From contig CAYNIY010000002.1 in assembly GCA_964397525.1 (NCBI GenBank), positions 1 through 64,000 on the forward strand: a stretch of 64,000 nt of DNA, given 5' to 3'. The stretch is from Syntrophopropionicum sp964397525 (GTDB lineage: Bacteria; Bacillota; Desulfotomaculia; Desulfotomaculales; Pelotomaculaceae). The stretch's first letter is position 1, and each line of letters starts with the position of its first letter. Position numbers and translations under genes: made by a program. Below, in pieces: positions 42,595 through 51,260 of this stretch. A model generated the notes under the pieces. It saw nothing but the letters and a program-made list of their open reading frames with translations. It had not been told where the DNA came from and searched no databases.

Positions 42595-43026
42595 ATGTAT
42601 TTAAATAATCTTTTCGTTTATGGTACTCTGCTTCCCGGCTTGAAAAACTACAAGCGTTTTATAGAGCCTCATAAACACAAGATCTATGAGGCCAGGCTAA
42701 AAGGTGTTATGTATCTCGTCCCCGGTGACGGCTATCCTGTTATTCTGGACGGTGAAGGAGAAATAAAAGGAGTCTTGTTTGAGGCCAGGGATCTCAAGTT
42801 TATTCTGCCGGAAATCGATGACATAGAAAAGTACACCGATGTTGAAAGCCAGAGCCTGCTGGTCCGTGAAATCAGGGATGTGGAGCTGCTGGAATCAGGA
42901 AAAACGGTAAAAGCACACGTATACATGTGGGCGCCTAACAGGGCGGACTGGCTCAAGAAAAATGCCGAGGTTATTGCCGACGGCGACTGGGCCAGGGTAT
43001 TACGGGAAAAACAAGAAATAAAATAA
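42595..43026 (+). CDS. Gamma-glutamylcyclotransferase-like protein (AIG2/GGCT fold)
   Basis: 143 residues. The N-terminal YGTLLPG substrate-binding loop is typical, with an acidic residue in EIDDIEKYTDVES. These enzymes make 5-oxoproline from gamma-glutamyl amines, but many family members have unknown substrates. The ATG after AAAGGAGACCCTTA is chosen. Monocistronic. Confidence 0.85.
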   Translation: MYLNNLFVYGTLLPGLKNYKRFIEPHKHKIYEARLKGVMYLVPGDGYPVILDGEGEIKGVLFEARDLKFILPEIDDIEKYTDVESQSLLVREIRDVELLESGKTVKAHVYMWAPNRADWLKKNAEVIADGDWARVLREKQEIK

Positions 43027-43067
43027 GGCATATGCTACGCCAAAGGCAATATACTTAATTAATATGG

Positions 43068-43109
43068 CGCCCATGGGACTGAAACCTGCTGTTTTCTATC
43101 CCATGGGCG
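43068..43109. repeat. Long-loop hairpin of unknown role
   Basis: A perfect 11-bp stem CGCCCATGGGA/TCCCATGGGCG separated by a 20-nt loop. No T-run follows on either strand, so it is not a standard terminator. Confidence 0.5.
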
Positions 43110-43161
43110 TTCTGTCTGTAAACAGAGGGCCCGTGTTACAATGCGGGATTGTTAATGTTAT

Positions 43162-43485
43162 CTAACCGACCGAGAGCGGGCTCCTTACAATTAATACATG
43201 AAATTCCTTATCGGGCGAAGCCTGCAGGCCGCGCGGCGTGTTTTTCGGACTGAATACTATGTCCGTTTCACCGGCGCTTGTTTGTTCCTCGCCTACTTCT
43301 ATTATGCCGCAGCCTTTAACAACGTAAAAGAAGGCGTCATCCGGCATATTGTGTTTTTCAACCGCTTCGCCCGGTTTCAGCAGCAGGTTCATGATCAAAA
43401 ATGAAGGCCGTTCCAGCAGTTTCCTCGCGGTAAAACCCATTGGCGTGTTGAAAACAGGCACTTCCGACATCTTTACAACTTCCAT
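43162..43485 (-). CDS. Small cupin-domain protein
   Basis: 107 residues, one beta barrel with metal-type residues in EKHNMPDDAFFYVVKGCG and the later CGIIEVGEEQTSAGETDIVFSPKNTPRG. It lies 20 bases after the ABC ATPase gene, so it is probably the last gene of that operon. The role is unknown; cupins often act on or sense small organic acids. The ATG after AAAGGTGATG is chosen rather than the earlier frame that overlaps the ATPase gene. Confidence 0.75.
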   Translation of the reverse strand: MEVVKMSEVPVFNTPMGFTARKLLERPSFLIMNLLLKPGEAVEKHNMPDDAFFYVVKGCGIIEVGEEQTSAGETDIVFSPKNTPRGLQASPDKEFHVLIVRSPLSVG

Positions 43486-43505
43486 CAATTCATCACCTTT
43501 CAAAG

Positions 43506-44252
43506 TTACGTCCACAATTGAAGATTGGGAAAATACTTTTTATTTTCCGCCTCCAGTAAAGCAAGCATCCTGTCATGGCTGGCTGGAAGCGGCTCATGGA
43601 GGACGTTTCTCTGCAGCAGGGGCACGTCTATTTTTACGTCGTCCAGCACAACAGCCGGGCGGGCAGACAGTACTAATACCCTGTGTCCCAGGAGCAGGGC
43701 GTCCATAATATCATGGGTAACAAATATGATCGTGCTTGGTTTTTCCTGCCACATCCTGGCTACCTGCCGGACCAGCCCCAGCCTGAGTGGAGTATCCAGA
43801 GACTTGAAAGGTTCGTCCATCAACAGCAGTTCATGCGGGTAGGCGAAAGCGCGGCATAAGGCCAGACGCTGCTTCATCCCGCCGCTCAGCGATTTGGGAT
43901 AACTGTCCCGGTATTCATAGAGGCCCATCATGGTCAGGTATTTTTTAACCAGTTCCTGCTGCTGGTCGGGCGATACAATGTCCTGTAATACGAAAGAGAT
44001 GTTCTGGGCCACAGTTTTCCAGAGCAGCAGCCTCGGTTCCTGAAAAACATAGCTTGGCCGCATATTTTCCATCCCGGTGATCCGCCCTGCGTCGACATGT
44101 TCCAAACCTGCCAGCAGCTGCAGCATTGTTGTTTTACCACAGCCTGAGGGACCGATGATACAGGTTATTTCATTCTTTTTTGCATGCATGGAAAAATCAC
44201 GTAAGACTCTGGTTTGCCCCAGCGTTTTGTCCACGTGTTCAAAAGCGATCAA
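43506..44252 (-). CDS. ABC transporter ATP-binding protein (nitrate/sulfonate/taurine type)
   Basis: 248 residues. Walker A GPSGCGKTTML, signature LSGGMKQRLALCRAF, Walker B LLMDEPFKSLD and the His loop VTHDIMDALLLG. It powers the permease and binding protein encoded just upstream. The substrate is an organic anion such as a sulfonate, nitrate or taurine-like compound by family; not resolved. The start is TTG. Confidence 0.92.
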   Translation of the reverse strand: MIAFEHVDKTLGQTRVLRDFSMHAKKNEITCIIGPSGCGKTTMLQLLAGLEHVDAGRITGMENMRPSYVFQEPRLLLWKTVAQNISFVLQDIVSPDQQQELVKKYLTMMGLYEYRDSYPKSLSGGMKQRLALCRAFAYPHELLLMDEPFKSLDTPLRLGLVRQVARMWQEKPSTIIFVTHDIMDALLLGHRVLVLSARPAVVLDDVKIDVPLLQRNVLHEPLPASHDRMLALLEAENKKYFPNLQLWT

Positions 44253-44258
44253 GTCACA

Positions 44259-45011
44259 TCACATCCAGTAGCGCAGTTTCTTGTTTACAATATAGGTTAA
44301 AAGTCTGTCCGTAACCAGACCAAGCACGATCAGGACAAAAGTCCAGGCAAAAAGGTCGGCGGTTTCCAGGTTGATGCGCGCCACAGCCATTTTAGCGCCG
44401 ATACCCTGGGAAACGCTCAGAAACTCGGCCATCGCCACGGCTTTCCAGGTAGTACCCAATCCAGTAATAATACCTGCCAGCAGGTAAGGCAGCACCTGGG
44501 GCAGGTAAATTTCACGGAAGACACGGTAACGATTGATGCGAAAAACAGCAGCCACCTGCAGCAGCTGGACATCAATGTTTTTTACACCCTGAATTGTATT
44601 GATAATGACCAACGGGATGGTGGTAACGAAGACAACGAAAGAAGGCACCTTGCTGAAACCAAGCCAGATCATGGCCAGCAGCAGCCAGGAAATGAGCGGG
44701 GTTACCTGAAGTCCGACAACAAGCGGTCTGAGCAGGCTGGAGATCAGCGGGCTGAGACCAATCAGCAGTCCCAGGGGCACACCGATAATCACAGCCAGGC
44801 CGAAACCGGTCAGGCCACGGGCTATGGACTGGCTCCCCTGTTCCCAGAGCTGCCCGTTAGCGGCCAGCTTGACGGCTGAGCGGGCTACTTCCAGGGGAGA
44901 GGGCAGGACAACCGGGTGATAGTAGCCTGAGGCCACCTGCCACAATAAAACAAAAAGAATCAAGCCGAAAAGGGGCGCCAGGCCCCTAGTCAGCAAGGAA
45001 GAATTTTTCAT
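44259..45011 (-). CDS. ABC transporter permease (SsuC/TauC type)
   Basis: 250 residues with about six helices. The EAA loop is present in VAAVFRINRYRVFREIYLPQVLPYLLAGI. The ATG after GGGGGGAAAACTTCCCG is used. The long upstream open frame comes from the overlapping binding-protein gene. It overlaps that gene by 26 bases, the middle of a binding protein-permease-ATPase operon. Confidence 0.9.
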   Translation of the reverse strand: MKNSSLLTRGLAPLFGLILFVLLWQVASGYYHPVVLPSPLEVARSAVKLAANGQLWEQGSQSIARGLTGFGLAVIIGVPLGLLIGLSPLISSLLRPLVVGLQVTPLISWLLLAMIWLGFSKVPSFVVFVTTIPLVIINTIQGVKNIDVQLLQVAAVFRINRYRVFREIYLPQVLPYLLAGIITGLGTTWKAVAMAEFLSVSQGIGAKMAVARINLETADLFAWTFVLIVLGLVTDRLLTYIVNKKLRYWM

Positions 45012-45966
45012 CGGGAAGTTTTCCCCCCACCATATCCGGTGAAATATCCAGCAGCCTTGACAAATATGTTTCCACATCTCCGCTGGCCTCTGTGCCAGTG
45101 GCAAAAAACAAGCGTGTTTTCTCCATGCTTTTAACAAACACAGGCGCCGGTATGTTCATATTGACTGCCGCCAGTGAGGCTGCATCTGCTGGATTCGCTG
45201 CCGTCCATTCCACTGCGTCCTTGCAGGCTTTTTGGAATTCGCTCACAGCTTTGGGGTATGAAGCGGCAAATTCATTGCGGACAACCATGCCGGCCTGAGG
45301 CAGGCGGGCATCTTTTCCTTCAAAGGCCTGCCAATCTGTAAAAAAATCCCTGGCCACGCGAGCCTGGCTGTTATTTATGATCACCTGTGTCGCCTGCGGC
45401 TCCGGCAGTACAGCGTTTTTCACCAGGTCATTGATCATTAACTGGGCGATTTCCGGTGAGGTCAGGTAAGCCAGTTTGATATCGCCCGCCTTCATCCCGT
45501 TTTTGCTGATGAAATACTGGGTCAAAACATCGGGGCTTGAACCCTGGGCGCCCACGTAAAGCTCTTTTCCTTTCAGGTCCTGCCAGCTTGAAATTTGGCT
45601 GTCCGTGGTCAAAAGATAAAGGATGCCCCAGGTGCTCACGTTGGCCAGGGATATATCCACCTGCTTGTTGTAAAGCTTGGCAGCCACATTCAGCGGCAGC
45701 ACGGTGAAATCAGCCTCACCCTTGGTTATTCTGGTGGTCGCTTCCTCCACCGATTTATAGATAATCAATTCCAGCTTGGCGCCGTTTAAAGTGCCGTCTT
45801 TGGCAAATTTTAAAAGCGGTGTTGTGGGAGGCGCCAGCGGCGCCTGAATCACAATTTTTTCCGGCATGGCCGGACTTTCCTGCTTTTTGCTGCTGTTTGA
45901 TCCACAGCCGGCAACCAGAAGAAATGTGAACAAAGTCAGTATAACAGTAATCCTGATTTTCCACAT
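44986..45966 (-). CDS. ABC transporter substrate-binding lipoprotein (NMT1/SsuA-like)
   Basis: 326 residues. The lipobox LLVAGC at about 21 gives a membrane-anchored extracellular receptor. The bilobed NMT1/SsuA fold follows (MPEKIVIQAPLAPPTTPLLKFAKDGTLNGAKLELI, GEADFTVLPLNVAAKLYN). It captures the ligand for the permease/ATPase pair downstream. The ATG follows GGAGGGGTTAAT, first gene of the operon. Confidence 0.88.
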   Translation of the reverse strand: MWKIRITVILTLFTFLLVAGCGSNSSKKQESPAMPEKIVIQAPLAPPTTPLLKFAKDGTLNGAKLELIIYKSVEEATTRITKGEADFTVLPLNVAAKLYNKQVDISLANVSTWGILYLLTTDSQISSWQDLKGKELYVGAQGSSPDVLTQYFISKNGMKAGDIKLAYLTSPEIAQLMINDLVKNAVLPEPQATQVIINNSQARVARDFFTDWQAFEGKDARLPQAGMVVRNEFAASYPKAVSEFQKACKDAVEWTAANPADAASLAAVNMNIPAPVFVKSMEKTRLFFATGTEASGDVETYLSRLLDISPDMVGGKLPDEKFFLAD

Positions 45967-46122
45967 ATTAACCCCTCCTTTAGGATGATCATCTTTCGTT
46001 ATAGTTACCGCCTGTACCTTTTTATCTATTAAAATTATTTTAATTTAATAAAAGGTATTTTTAATTTGAATTGAATTATTTATGTTAAAAAGATAATACA
46101 CTTTTTTGCAGGGGGAATAAAG

Positions 46123-46953
46123 ATGGAGCTTCAAAAAGAATATGAAGATGCCGCCAGGATCATTAAAAACGCCAAAGCCATTGTGGTTACCGCCGGGGCC
46201 GGTATGGGCGTGGACTCCGGCCTGCCTGATTTCCGCGGTGATAAAGGCTTCTGGAATGCCTACCCCATGTATGAACGGCTGGGCCTTAATTTTATTGAAG
46301 CGGCCAACCCGATCCACTTTGCTATGGACCCGGCTTTCGGCTGGGGTTTTTACGGCCACCGCGCCAACCTCTACCGCGATACAGAGCCCCACCCAGGTTT
46401 TAAAATAATCCTTGAATGGGTATCACACTTAAACCTCGATTATTTTGTCGCTACTTCAAATGTTGACGGCCACTTCCAGCGAGCCGGGTTCGCCGAAGAC
46501 AAAGTCTATGAGGTCCACGGCTCGATCCTGTACATGCAATGCCTGACGCCATGCGTCGACGAGATATGGAAGAATGACGAAACCATCCCTGTCGATCCTG
46601 ACACCATGAGGGCGCAGCACATTCCCAGATGCCATCATTGCACCGCTGTAGCCAGGCCCAACATCCTGATGTTCGGGGACTTCTCCTGGATCAGCGAACG
46701 CTCGGACCGCCAGAGCTATCGTTTCAACCACTTTTTATACGAGCACCGCGATGATAACCTCGCAGTCATCGAGATCGGCGCCGGCACAGGCGTGCCCACG
46801 ATCAGGAGGATGAGCGAGCACATCGGCGACCAGCGCAATGTAACAGTAATCCGGATCAACGTACGCGAGCCATATATACGGCGGCCGCACATATCGATAG
46901 CCTGCGCCGGGTTGGAGGCGCTGCGCGGTATTGATAAAGCCCTGAAAATTTAG
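46123..46953 (+). CDS. Sir2-family NAD-dependent protein deacylase
   Basis: 276 residues. The NAD site is VVTAGAGMGVDSGLPDFRG, TSNVDGHFQRAG carries the ribose/amide contacts, and the catalytic His is in VYEVHGSILYMQC. Zinc ligands are CLTPC and CHHC, the first pair spaced by three rather than two residues. It removes acyl groups from lysines using NAD. The ATG follows GGGGGAATAAAG. Monocistronic. Confidence 0.93.
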   Translation: MELQKEYEDAARIIKNAKAIVVTAGAGMGVDSGLPDFRGDKGFWNAYPMYERLGLNFIEAANPIHFAMDPAFGWGFYGHRANLYRDTEPHPGFKIILEWVSHLNLDYFVATSNVDGHFQRAGFAEDKVYEVHGSILYMQCLTPCVDEIWKNDETIPVDPDTMRAQHIPRCHHCTAVARPNILMFGDFSWISERSDRQSYRFNHFLYEHRDDNLAVIEIGAGTGVPTIRRMSEHIGDQRNVTVIRINVREPYIRRPHISIACAGLEALRGIDKALKI

Positions 46954-47006
46954 AGCTGGATGAATACAGCCAATTTGTAAATTAATAGTTTGTATGAGGT
47001 GATAAT

Positions 47007-47489
47007 ATGCGGCGTTTCACCGTTGTCGTACCAGATTGCGCCGGGGAAGATGCAGGCGCTTGGGAAGATACCAGCTTCAGGCTGGTGGATAGCGGAACCT
47101 GGGATGATCCCGAACAGGGACCGGATGTTTTACTCTGGCACTGGCCACAGGAAGAAGACCTGCCGGTTCAAATGATTCTTTCGCTTTTCCCCAAATTATA
47201 TGTCATCACAAGCAGCCCGGACGATGAAATCACCATCCCGGGGGAACTGGCGGATATATTCAGTTTACAGACTATTACAGGCGACGGTATCCTCTTCACC
47301 ATCGGCAGCAGGCTCCAGGGCAAGGTTTCTGTTCCAAATTGGGATGCTTACCGGGGCCATGCTGCCATCACCTGTAATGAACAAATAAAGGCTGTCTCCG
47401 GATCAATCTACCGTTACCTGCTGGAAGATGTGATCCGGGAAACAGCCGAGTGGTGCGGGCATATGTCGTCTGTCGTCGGGCAAATGTAA
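47007..47489 (+). CDS. Uncharacterised acidic protein
   Basis: 160 residues, no signal peptide or membrane segment. Acidic, with a GTWDDPEQGPDVLLWHWPQEED segment and a later beta-rich part (GDGILFTIGSRLQGKVSVPNW). The C-terminal helix has a pair of Trp/Cys residues (AEWCGHMSS). I do not recognise the family. The ATG follows GAGGTGATAAT. It lies 53 bases after the sirtuin gene on the same strand, so a two-gene operon is possible. Confidence 0.65.
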   Translation: MRRFTVVVPDCAGEDAGAWEDTSFRLVDSGTWDDPEQGPDVLLWHWPQEEDLPVQMILSLFPKLYVITSSPDDEITIPGELADIFSLQTITGDGILFTIGSRLQGKVSVPNWDAYRGHAAITCNEQIKAVSGSIYRYLLEDVIRETAEWCGHMSSVVGQM

Positions 47490-47496
47490 GGCTGGC

Positions 47497-48141
47497 TCAG
47501 GGAACCGGCTGCTTATAATGAAGAACCGCGAGGATACCCGAGTCCAGCCGGACAACCGGGCTATCTCCGGTGATAATGTTTGATACAGCCCACTGCCAGT
47601 TTGTTTCCAGAGTAGCCTTATCCAGCGGGTACTTGAACCCGCTCAGTTCTACTCCCGACACCCTGCTGCCCAGCGCGATCAGTGATACGGTATCTCCCGG
47701 CGCACCGGGTACGATCAGCTTTTTTTTAACAAAGTATACCGACAGTTCGGGCGATTCAAACACAATATCAATGCCCCGTTCCGGAAATGAAGACGCGCTG
47801 AAAATATTGGAAAGGTTGTGGTCCAGCCGCGAACCGGTCCCGCCCCAGACCTCTATCAACCTGCCGCCTTCCCTCTCTGCAAGCTCGAGTGCTATCTGTG
47901 TGTCTGTCGAGTCTTTTTCCGCCGGGTGCAGCTCAAAGCTGACGCCCGCGTCTTCCATAAACCGGCGGTCGTGTTCGCTGATGGAGTCCATGTCACCAAC
48001 AATCCAGTCCGGGATAATGTCCAGCTCACGGGCGCGCCGGGCAGCACCGTCAGCAACAATCTTCTTTTTAAATTTTCCGATCCTGCTCCTGTACCAGTCC
48101 AAATCGCCATAGGCGCCATTGGTAATTACCAGGAACTTCAT
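47497..48141 (-). CDS. thiN: Thiamine pyrophosphokinase
   Basis: 214 residues. The catalytic blocks ADGAARRARELDIIPDWIVGDMDSI and HPAEKDSTDTQIALELA, GGTGSRLDHNLSNI, and ALGSRVSGVELSGFKYPLDKATLE are all family-typical. It turns thiamine into TPP, the ligand of the riboswitch at the head of this operon and the cofactor of the E1 enzyme encoded nearby. The ATG after GGAGGTGGGCGAA is chosen. Confidence 0.9.
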   Translation of the reverse strand: MKFLVITNGAYGDLDWYRSRIGKFKKKIVADGAARRARELDIIPDWIVGDMDSISEHDRRFMEDAGVSFELHPAEKDSTDTQIALELAEREGGRLIEVWGGTGSRLDHNLSNIFSASSFPERGIDIVFESPELSVYFVKKKLIVPGAPGDTVSLIALGSRVSGVELSGFKYPLDKATLETNWQWAVSNIITGDSPVVRLDSGILAVLHYKQPVP

Positions 48142-48186
48142 TTCGCCCACCTCCCCGGTGGAATTTTGTCTTTTATTAACATTATA

Positions 48187-48927
48187 CTATATTTCCAACG
48201 CCGCCATGACCTTGTCCCGGATCGCACCGTATGCTGCGTCAATGATGGTGCGTCCATGCGCCGGCCGGCGGAACGGGATGCCGATCTCGAGCTTGACTAC
48301 AGTGGGACAGCTAGACAGCACATAGATCCTGTCGCACAGGTAGAGCGCCTCGTCAACGTCATGAGTTATATACAGCACAGTAGGATTAACCGCGTTGAAC
48401 ACATCGATCAGCCAGGCCTGCATTTTCCTTTTTGTGATGGCATCCAGGGAAGCAAAAGGCTCATCCAGGAGCAGGATGTCGCTGGAGAAAAGATAGGTCC
48501 TCAGCATCGCTGCTCTCTGTCTCATGCCCCCGGACAGCTGCCTGGGATAATAATTTTCAAATCCTGCCAGGCCAAAGCGCTTGAAATGCAGCGCTGCCTC
48601 CGTGCAGGCTTTTCTTTTCGGCATGCCTTTTAATACCAGCGGGATGCTGACATTCTCTATAATGTTCAGAGACGGCAGGAGCAGGTCCTTCTGGCGCATA
48701 TAGCTGACCCGCCCGGTCCTGCCCGTAACATCCTGGCCATCGATGAAAACGCGCCCCCGGTCCGGCTGCATTAATCCTGAAATGATATTAAAGAGCGTGC
48801 TCTTACCGCAGCCGCTGGGGCCAAGGATGCCAACAAAGTCTCCGTCTCCTGCACTTAAATTGATTTCTCCCAGGGTCAGAAGACCTCCCAGGGTCTTGCT
48901 GACTCCCTCTACCAATATCTCCGGCAA
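48187..48927 (-). CDS. thiZ: Thiamine-precursor ABC transporter, ATP-binding protein
   Basis: 246 residues. Walker A GPSGCGKSTLF, signature LSGGMRQRAAMLRTYL, Walker B LLLDEPFASLD, His loop ITHDVDEALYL. It is the ATPase of the ThiXYZ importer for the thiamine pyrimidine precursor. The TTG start follows GGAGTAAATAATA, which overlaps the thiY stop region, so the genes are coupled. Confidence 0.85.
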   Translation of the reverse strand: MPEILVEGVSKTLGGLLTLGEINLSAGDGDFVGILGPSGCGKSTLFNIISGLMQPDRGRVFIDGQDVTGRTGRVSYMRQKDLLLPSLNIIENVSIPLVLKGMPKRKACTEAALHFKRFGLAGFENYYPRQLSGGMRQRAAMLRTYLFSSDILLLDEPFASLDAITKRKMQAWLIDVFNAVNPTVLYITHDVDEALYLCDRIYVLSSCPTVVKLEIGIPFRRPAHGRTIIDAAYGAIRDKVMAALEI

Positions 48928-48933
48928 TATTAT

Positions 48934-49926
48934 TTACTCCTTGGGCAGAAATTCATTGGTATAGGCCTGCTGGCTGTCCAGCGGTTTTTCTATCAGTTTC
49001 TGGGTGTACATCCAGTCAGCATACTTCTGCCATCTCATATCTGTCATCTGACCCCATACCGGCGCGTCGGCCTTGTATTCCCCGGCCAGATATTCCTGGC
49101 TGGCCAGGACCAGTTCTTTATTCAGCTCGGGTACGCTGTCCAGCAGGATCTGCCCACATTCACCAGGCTTGCTGATACAATCGGCATACCCCTTGGCCGT
49201 TGCTTTCATAAAAGCGGATACCAGGGCGGGGTCGTTCTTCACAGTGTCATCACTGGCTATCAGCAGCGGGGTGTAAAAGTCAAGAGCGTCACTGTAATCC
49301 TTGAGCTGGATAAAATTCAGAGGGATCCCTTTCTGTTCCGCTTCAATACCGGTCCACCCCCAGAAGATCCAGGCGAAGTCCACATCTTTTTTGATACTGG
49401 TGAAAAAGTCGGCCGTACCGATGTTGATTATTTCCACTTTGCTGAAGTCGGCATTTTCCTTGTTCATCAAGGCCTTAATCATTGCTTCCTCGGCTGGCGA
49501 ACCCCAGCCGCCGTATTTTTTACCGACAAAGTCCGCGGGGCTTTTAATCCCTTTTTCAACTGGCGAGGCGAAACCCGAGGTGTTATGCTGGATTACTGCT
49601 GCCAGGGCCTTGATGGGCACTCCCATAGTGCGGGCAATGGTTACTTCCTCCTGGTAACTGAAGCCAAATTCAGCCTGGCCGGCTGCTACCAGCTGAGCGG
49701 CGCCGCCCTCGCTGGGCTGGACAATTTCCACCTCAAGCCCTTGCTCCTTGTAATAGCCGCGCTGCTGCGCCACATAGACACCGGTGTGGTTGGTGTTTGG
49801 TGTCCAGTCCAGCAGGACCGTGACTTTCTTGAGTTCCTGTTTCTGTGCTGTGTCTTTAGCGGCGCTGCAGCCAATCAGGAGCAGCAGGGCTGATAACAGC
49901 ATTACAGCAAAAATTCCTCTTTTCAT
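48934..49926 (-). CDS. thiY: Thiamine-precursor (HMP-type pyrimidine) substrate-binding lipoprotein
   Basis: 330 residues. Lipobox LLIGC at about 20, then the NMT1/ThiY fold (VTVLLDWTPNTNHTGVYVAQQRGYY, GQAEFGFSYQEEVTIA). ThiY proteins bind formylaminopyrimidine or HMP, and position under a TPP riboswitch next to thiN supports this. The ATG follows GGGGGAAAGGATCA. Confidence 0.88.
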   Translation of the reverse strand: MKRGIFAVMLLSALLLLIGCSAAKDTAQKQELKKVTVLLDWTPNTNHTGVYVAQQRGYYKEQGLEVEIVQPSEGGAAQLVAAGQAEFGFSYQEEVTIARTMGVPIKALAAVIQHNTSGFASPVEKGIKSPADFVGKKYGGWGSPAEEAMIKALMNKENADFSKVEIINIGTADFFTSIKKDVDFAWIFWGWTGIEAEQKGIPLNFIQLKDYSDALDFYTPLLIASDDTVKNDPALVSAFMKATAKGYADCISKPGECGQILLDSVPELNKELVLASQEYLAGEYKADAPVWGQMTDMRWQKYADWMYTQKLIEKPLDSQQAYTNEFLPKE

Positions 49927-49967
49927 TGATCCTTTCCCCCGTTCAGATTAGTTGTTTTTTTACACCT

Positions 49968-50735
49968 TTACTTATCATTGAGCCTGTTCCACGGAATCAC
50001 AATTCTTTCGATTATACTTACCAGCGCAAAAAGCGCGGCACTTAAGAGCGTAACCGCCAGGATAGCCGCAAATACACGGTCAACCTGAAATGAACGCTGG
50101 GCCAGTGTCATATAGGTACCCAAGCCTTGTTTTGCCCCCAGCCACTCGCCGATGACAGCGCCCATGACACTGTAAGCCGCAGATATCCTGAGCCCGGCAA
50201 AGAAGGACGGCATGGCCAGCGGCAGTTTGACCATGCGGAATATTTTAAGTTTCGAGGCCTGCATGGACCTGAACAGCTCGAGGTAATCGTTATCTACCGC
50301 AGCCAGACCGCTCATAAGGCTGATCGCGATTGGGAAAAAACAGACCAGGACCACAACAATTATTTTAGGGAGTATCCCATAGCCAAACCAGATGATGAAA
50401 AGCGGGGCTACAGACACGATTGGTATGGTCTGCGAGGCAACGATCAAAGGATAGACCGCTTTTCTGAATAATGAAATCTCATCCATCAGGAAAGCTACGA
50501 TGAAGGAAATCAGTATTGCCACAGCAAAGCCTGCCAGGCATTCAACCATTGTGCTCTGGGCGTGTTTCGCAATCAGCGGCGCGTTGTCGATCAGCGTGCG
50601 CAGTATCTGCACCGGGCCCGGCAGGATCCATTCAGGTATAGATCTCAGTTTAACGGTGTACTCCCACCCAACCAGGAGCAGTCCGATAAAAACAAACGGG
50701 ACGATACTGTCAGCGGTAATTCTGAATTTTTTCAT
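49968..50735 (-). CDS. thiX: Thiamine-precursor ABC transporter permease
   Basis: 255 residues, six helices, EAA loop in LFRSMQASKLKIFRMVKLPLAMPSFFAGLRISAAY. Part of the ThiXYZ system. It overlaps the MTH1187-like gene by 26 bases, so its ribosome site lies inside that gene (GGTGGTG). Confidence 0.85.
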   Translation of the reverse strand: MKKFRITADSIVPFVFIGLLLVGWEYTVKLRSIPEWILPGPVQILRTLIDNAPLIAKHAQSTMVECLAGFAVAILISFIVAFLMDEISLFRKAVYPLIVASQTIPIVSVAPLFIIWFGYGILPKIIVVVLVCFFPIAISLMSGLAAVDNDYLELFRSMQASKLKIFRMVKLPLAMPSFFAGLRISAAYSVMGAVIGEWLGAKQGLGTYMTLAQRSFQVDRVFAAILAVTLLSAALFALVSIIERIVIPWNRLNDK

Positions 50736-50994
50736 CTATAGTCACACCACCGGCCCTGTAATCTATCTTGACCACCGACACTATCCTGGTGGCGCCGTTT
50801 CTCAGGCAGATTTCCTGAGCCTTCTCAACGATCTCCAGCAGCAGGCGTAGTTCCCCTTCCATCGTTGTCTCCATCGGGCCGACCACATATTTAACCCCGG
50901 ACTCCCTGATCAGATCGATCACCTTGTCCACAACCGGGTACAGATCCTTTTCGGAAACATTTGGCAGCACCTGCAGGCTGACATTACAAATCAC
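50710..50994 (-). CDS. MTH1187/YkoF-like thiamine-binding protein
   Basis: 94 residues of the MTH1187 (DUF77) family, a ferredoxin-like fold with a ligand pocket, related to YkoF. Visible strand motif: SGVKYVVGPMETTMEGELRLLLEIVEKAQE. Family members bind thiamine or related ligands. It is the first gene after the TPP riboswitch and leads the uptake operon, which fits a thiamine or HMP role. The ATG follows GGAGGTG. Confidence 0.8.
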   Translation of the reverse strand: MICNVSLQVLPNVSEKDLYPVVDKVIDLIRESGVKYVVGPMETTMEGELRLLLEIVEKAQEICLRNGATRIVSVVKIDYRAGGVTIDEKIQNYR

Positions 50995-51019
50995 GTCAAC
51001 ACCTCCTTGACATAAATAT

Positions 51020-51050
51020 AAAAGCCTTTACCCGCAGGGATAAAGGCCTT
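51020..51050 (-). terminator. Expression-platform terminator of the TPP riboswitch
   Basis: Stem GCCTTTA-x-CCC / GGG-x-TAAAGGC, followed on the minus strand by TTTTATATTTAT. It lies between the aptamer and the first gene. Confidence 0.8.
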
Positions 51051-51073
51051 TATGCGCAAAATAACGCATACTA

Positions 51074-51164
51074 CTCTTCCCTACGCTGGCATTACCCAGA
51101 TCAGGTCAGTGGGTCAGAACAAGTTCTTTCTCAGCCGGATTTCTCCAGCTCCCCTGCGCTGTAT
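51074..51164 (-). promoter_or_regulatory. TPP (THI-box) riboswitch
   Basis: On the minus strand the conserved pieces appear in order: GCAGGGGAGC, CTGAGA, ACCTGATCTGGGTAATGCC and AGCGTAGGGAA. Together they are the thi-box aptamer. With TPP bound, the downstream terminator should form and switch off the thiamine uptake/thiN operon. Confidence 0.95.
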
Positions 51165-51260
51165 TCTCTTGTCGTAATATGTTGTTGAAAAGCCTGTCTT
51201 TAGGATATATGGTTTTAAGAAATTTATCAACAGCTATTTCATATCAAGATCTAAAACCTG

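Noticed and set aside
51166..51260. Promoter for the TPP operon (TTGATA...TATATC)
   Set aside because: The spacing is only 15 bases and the -10 match is poor.
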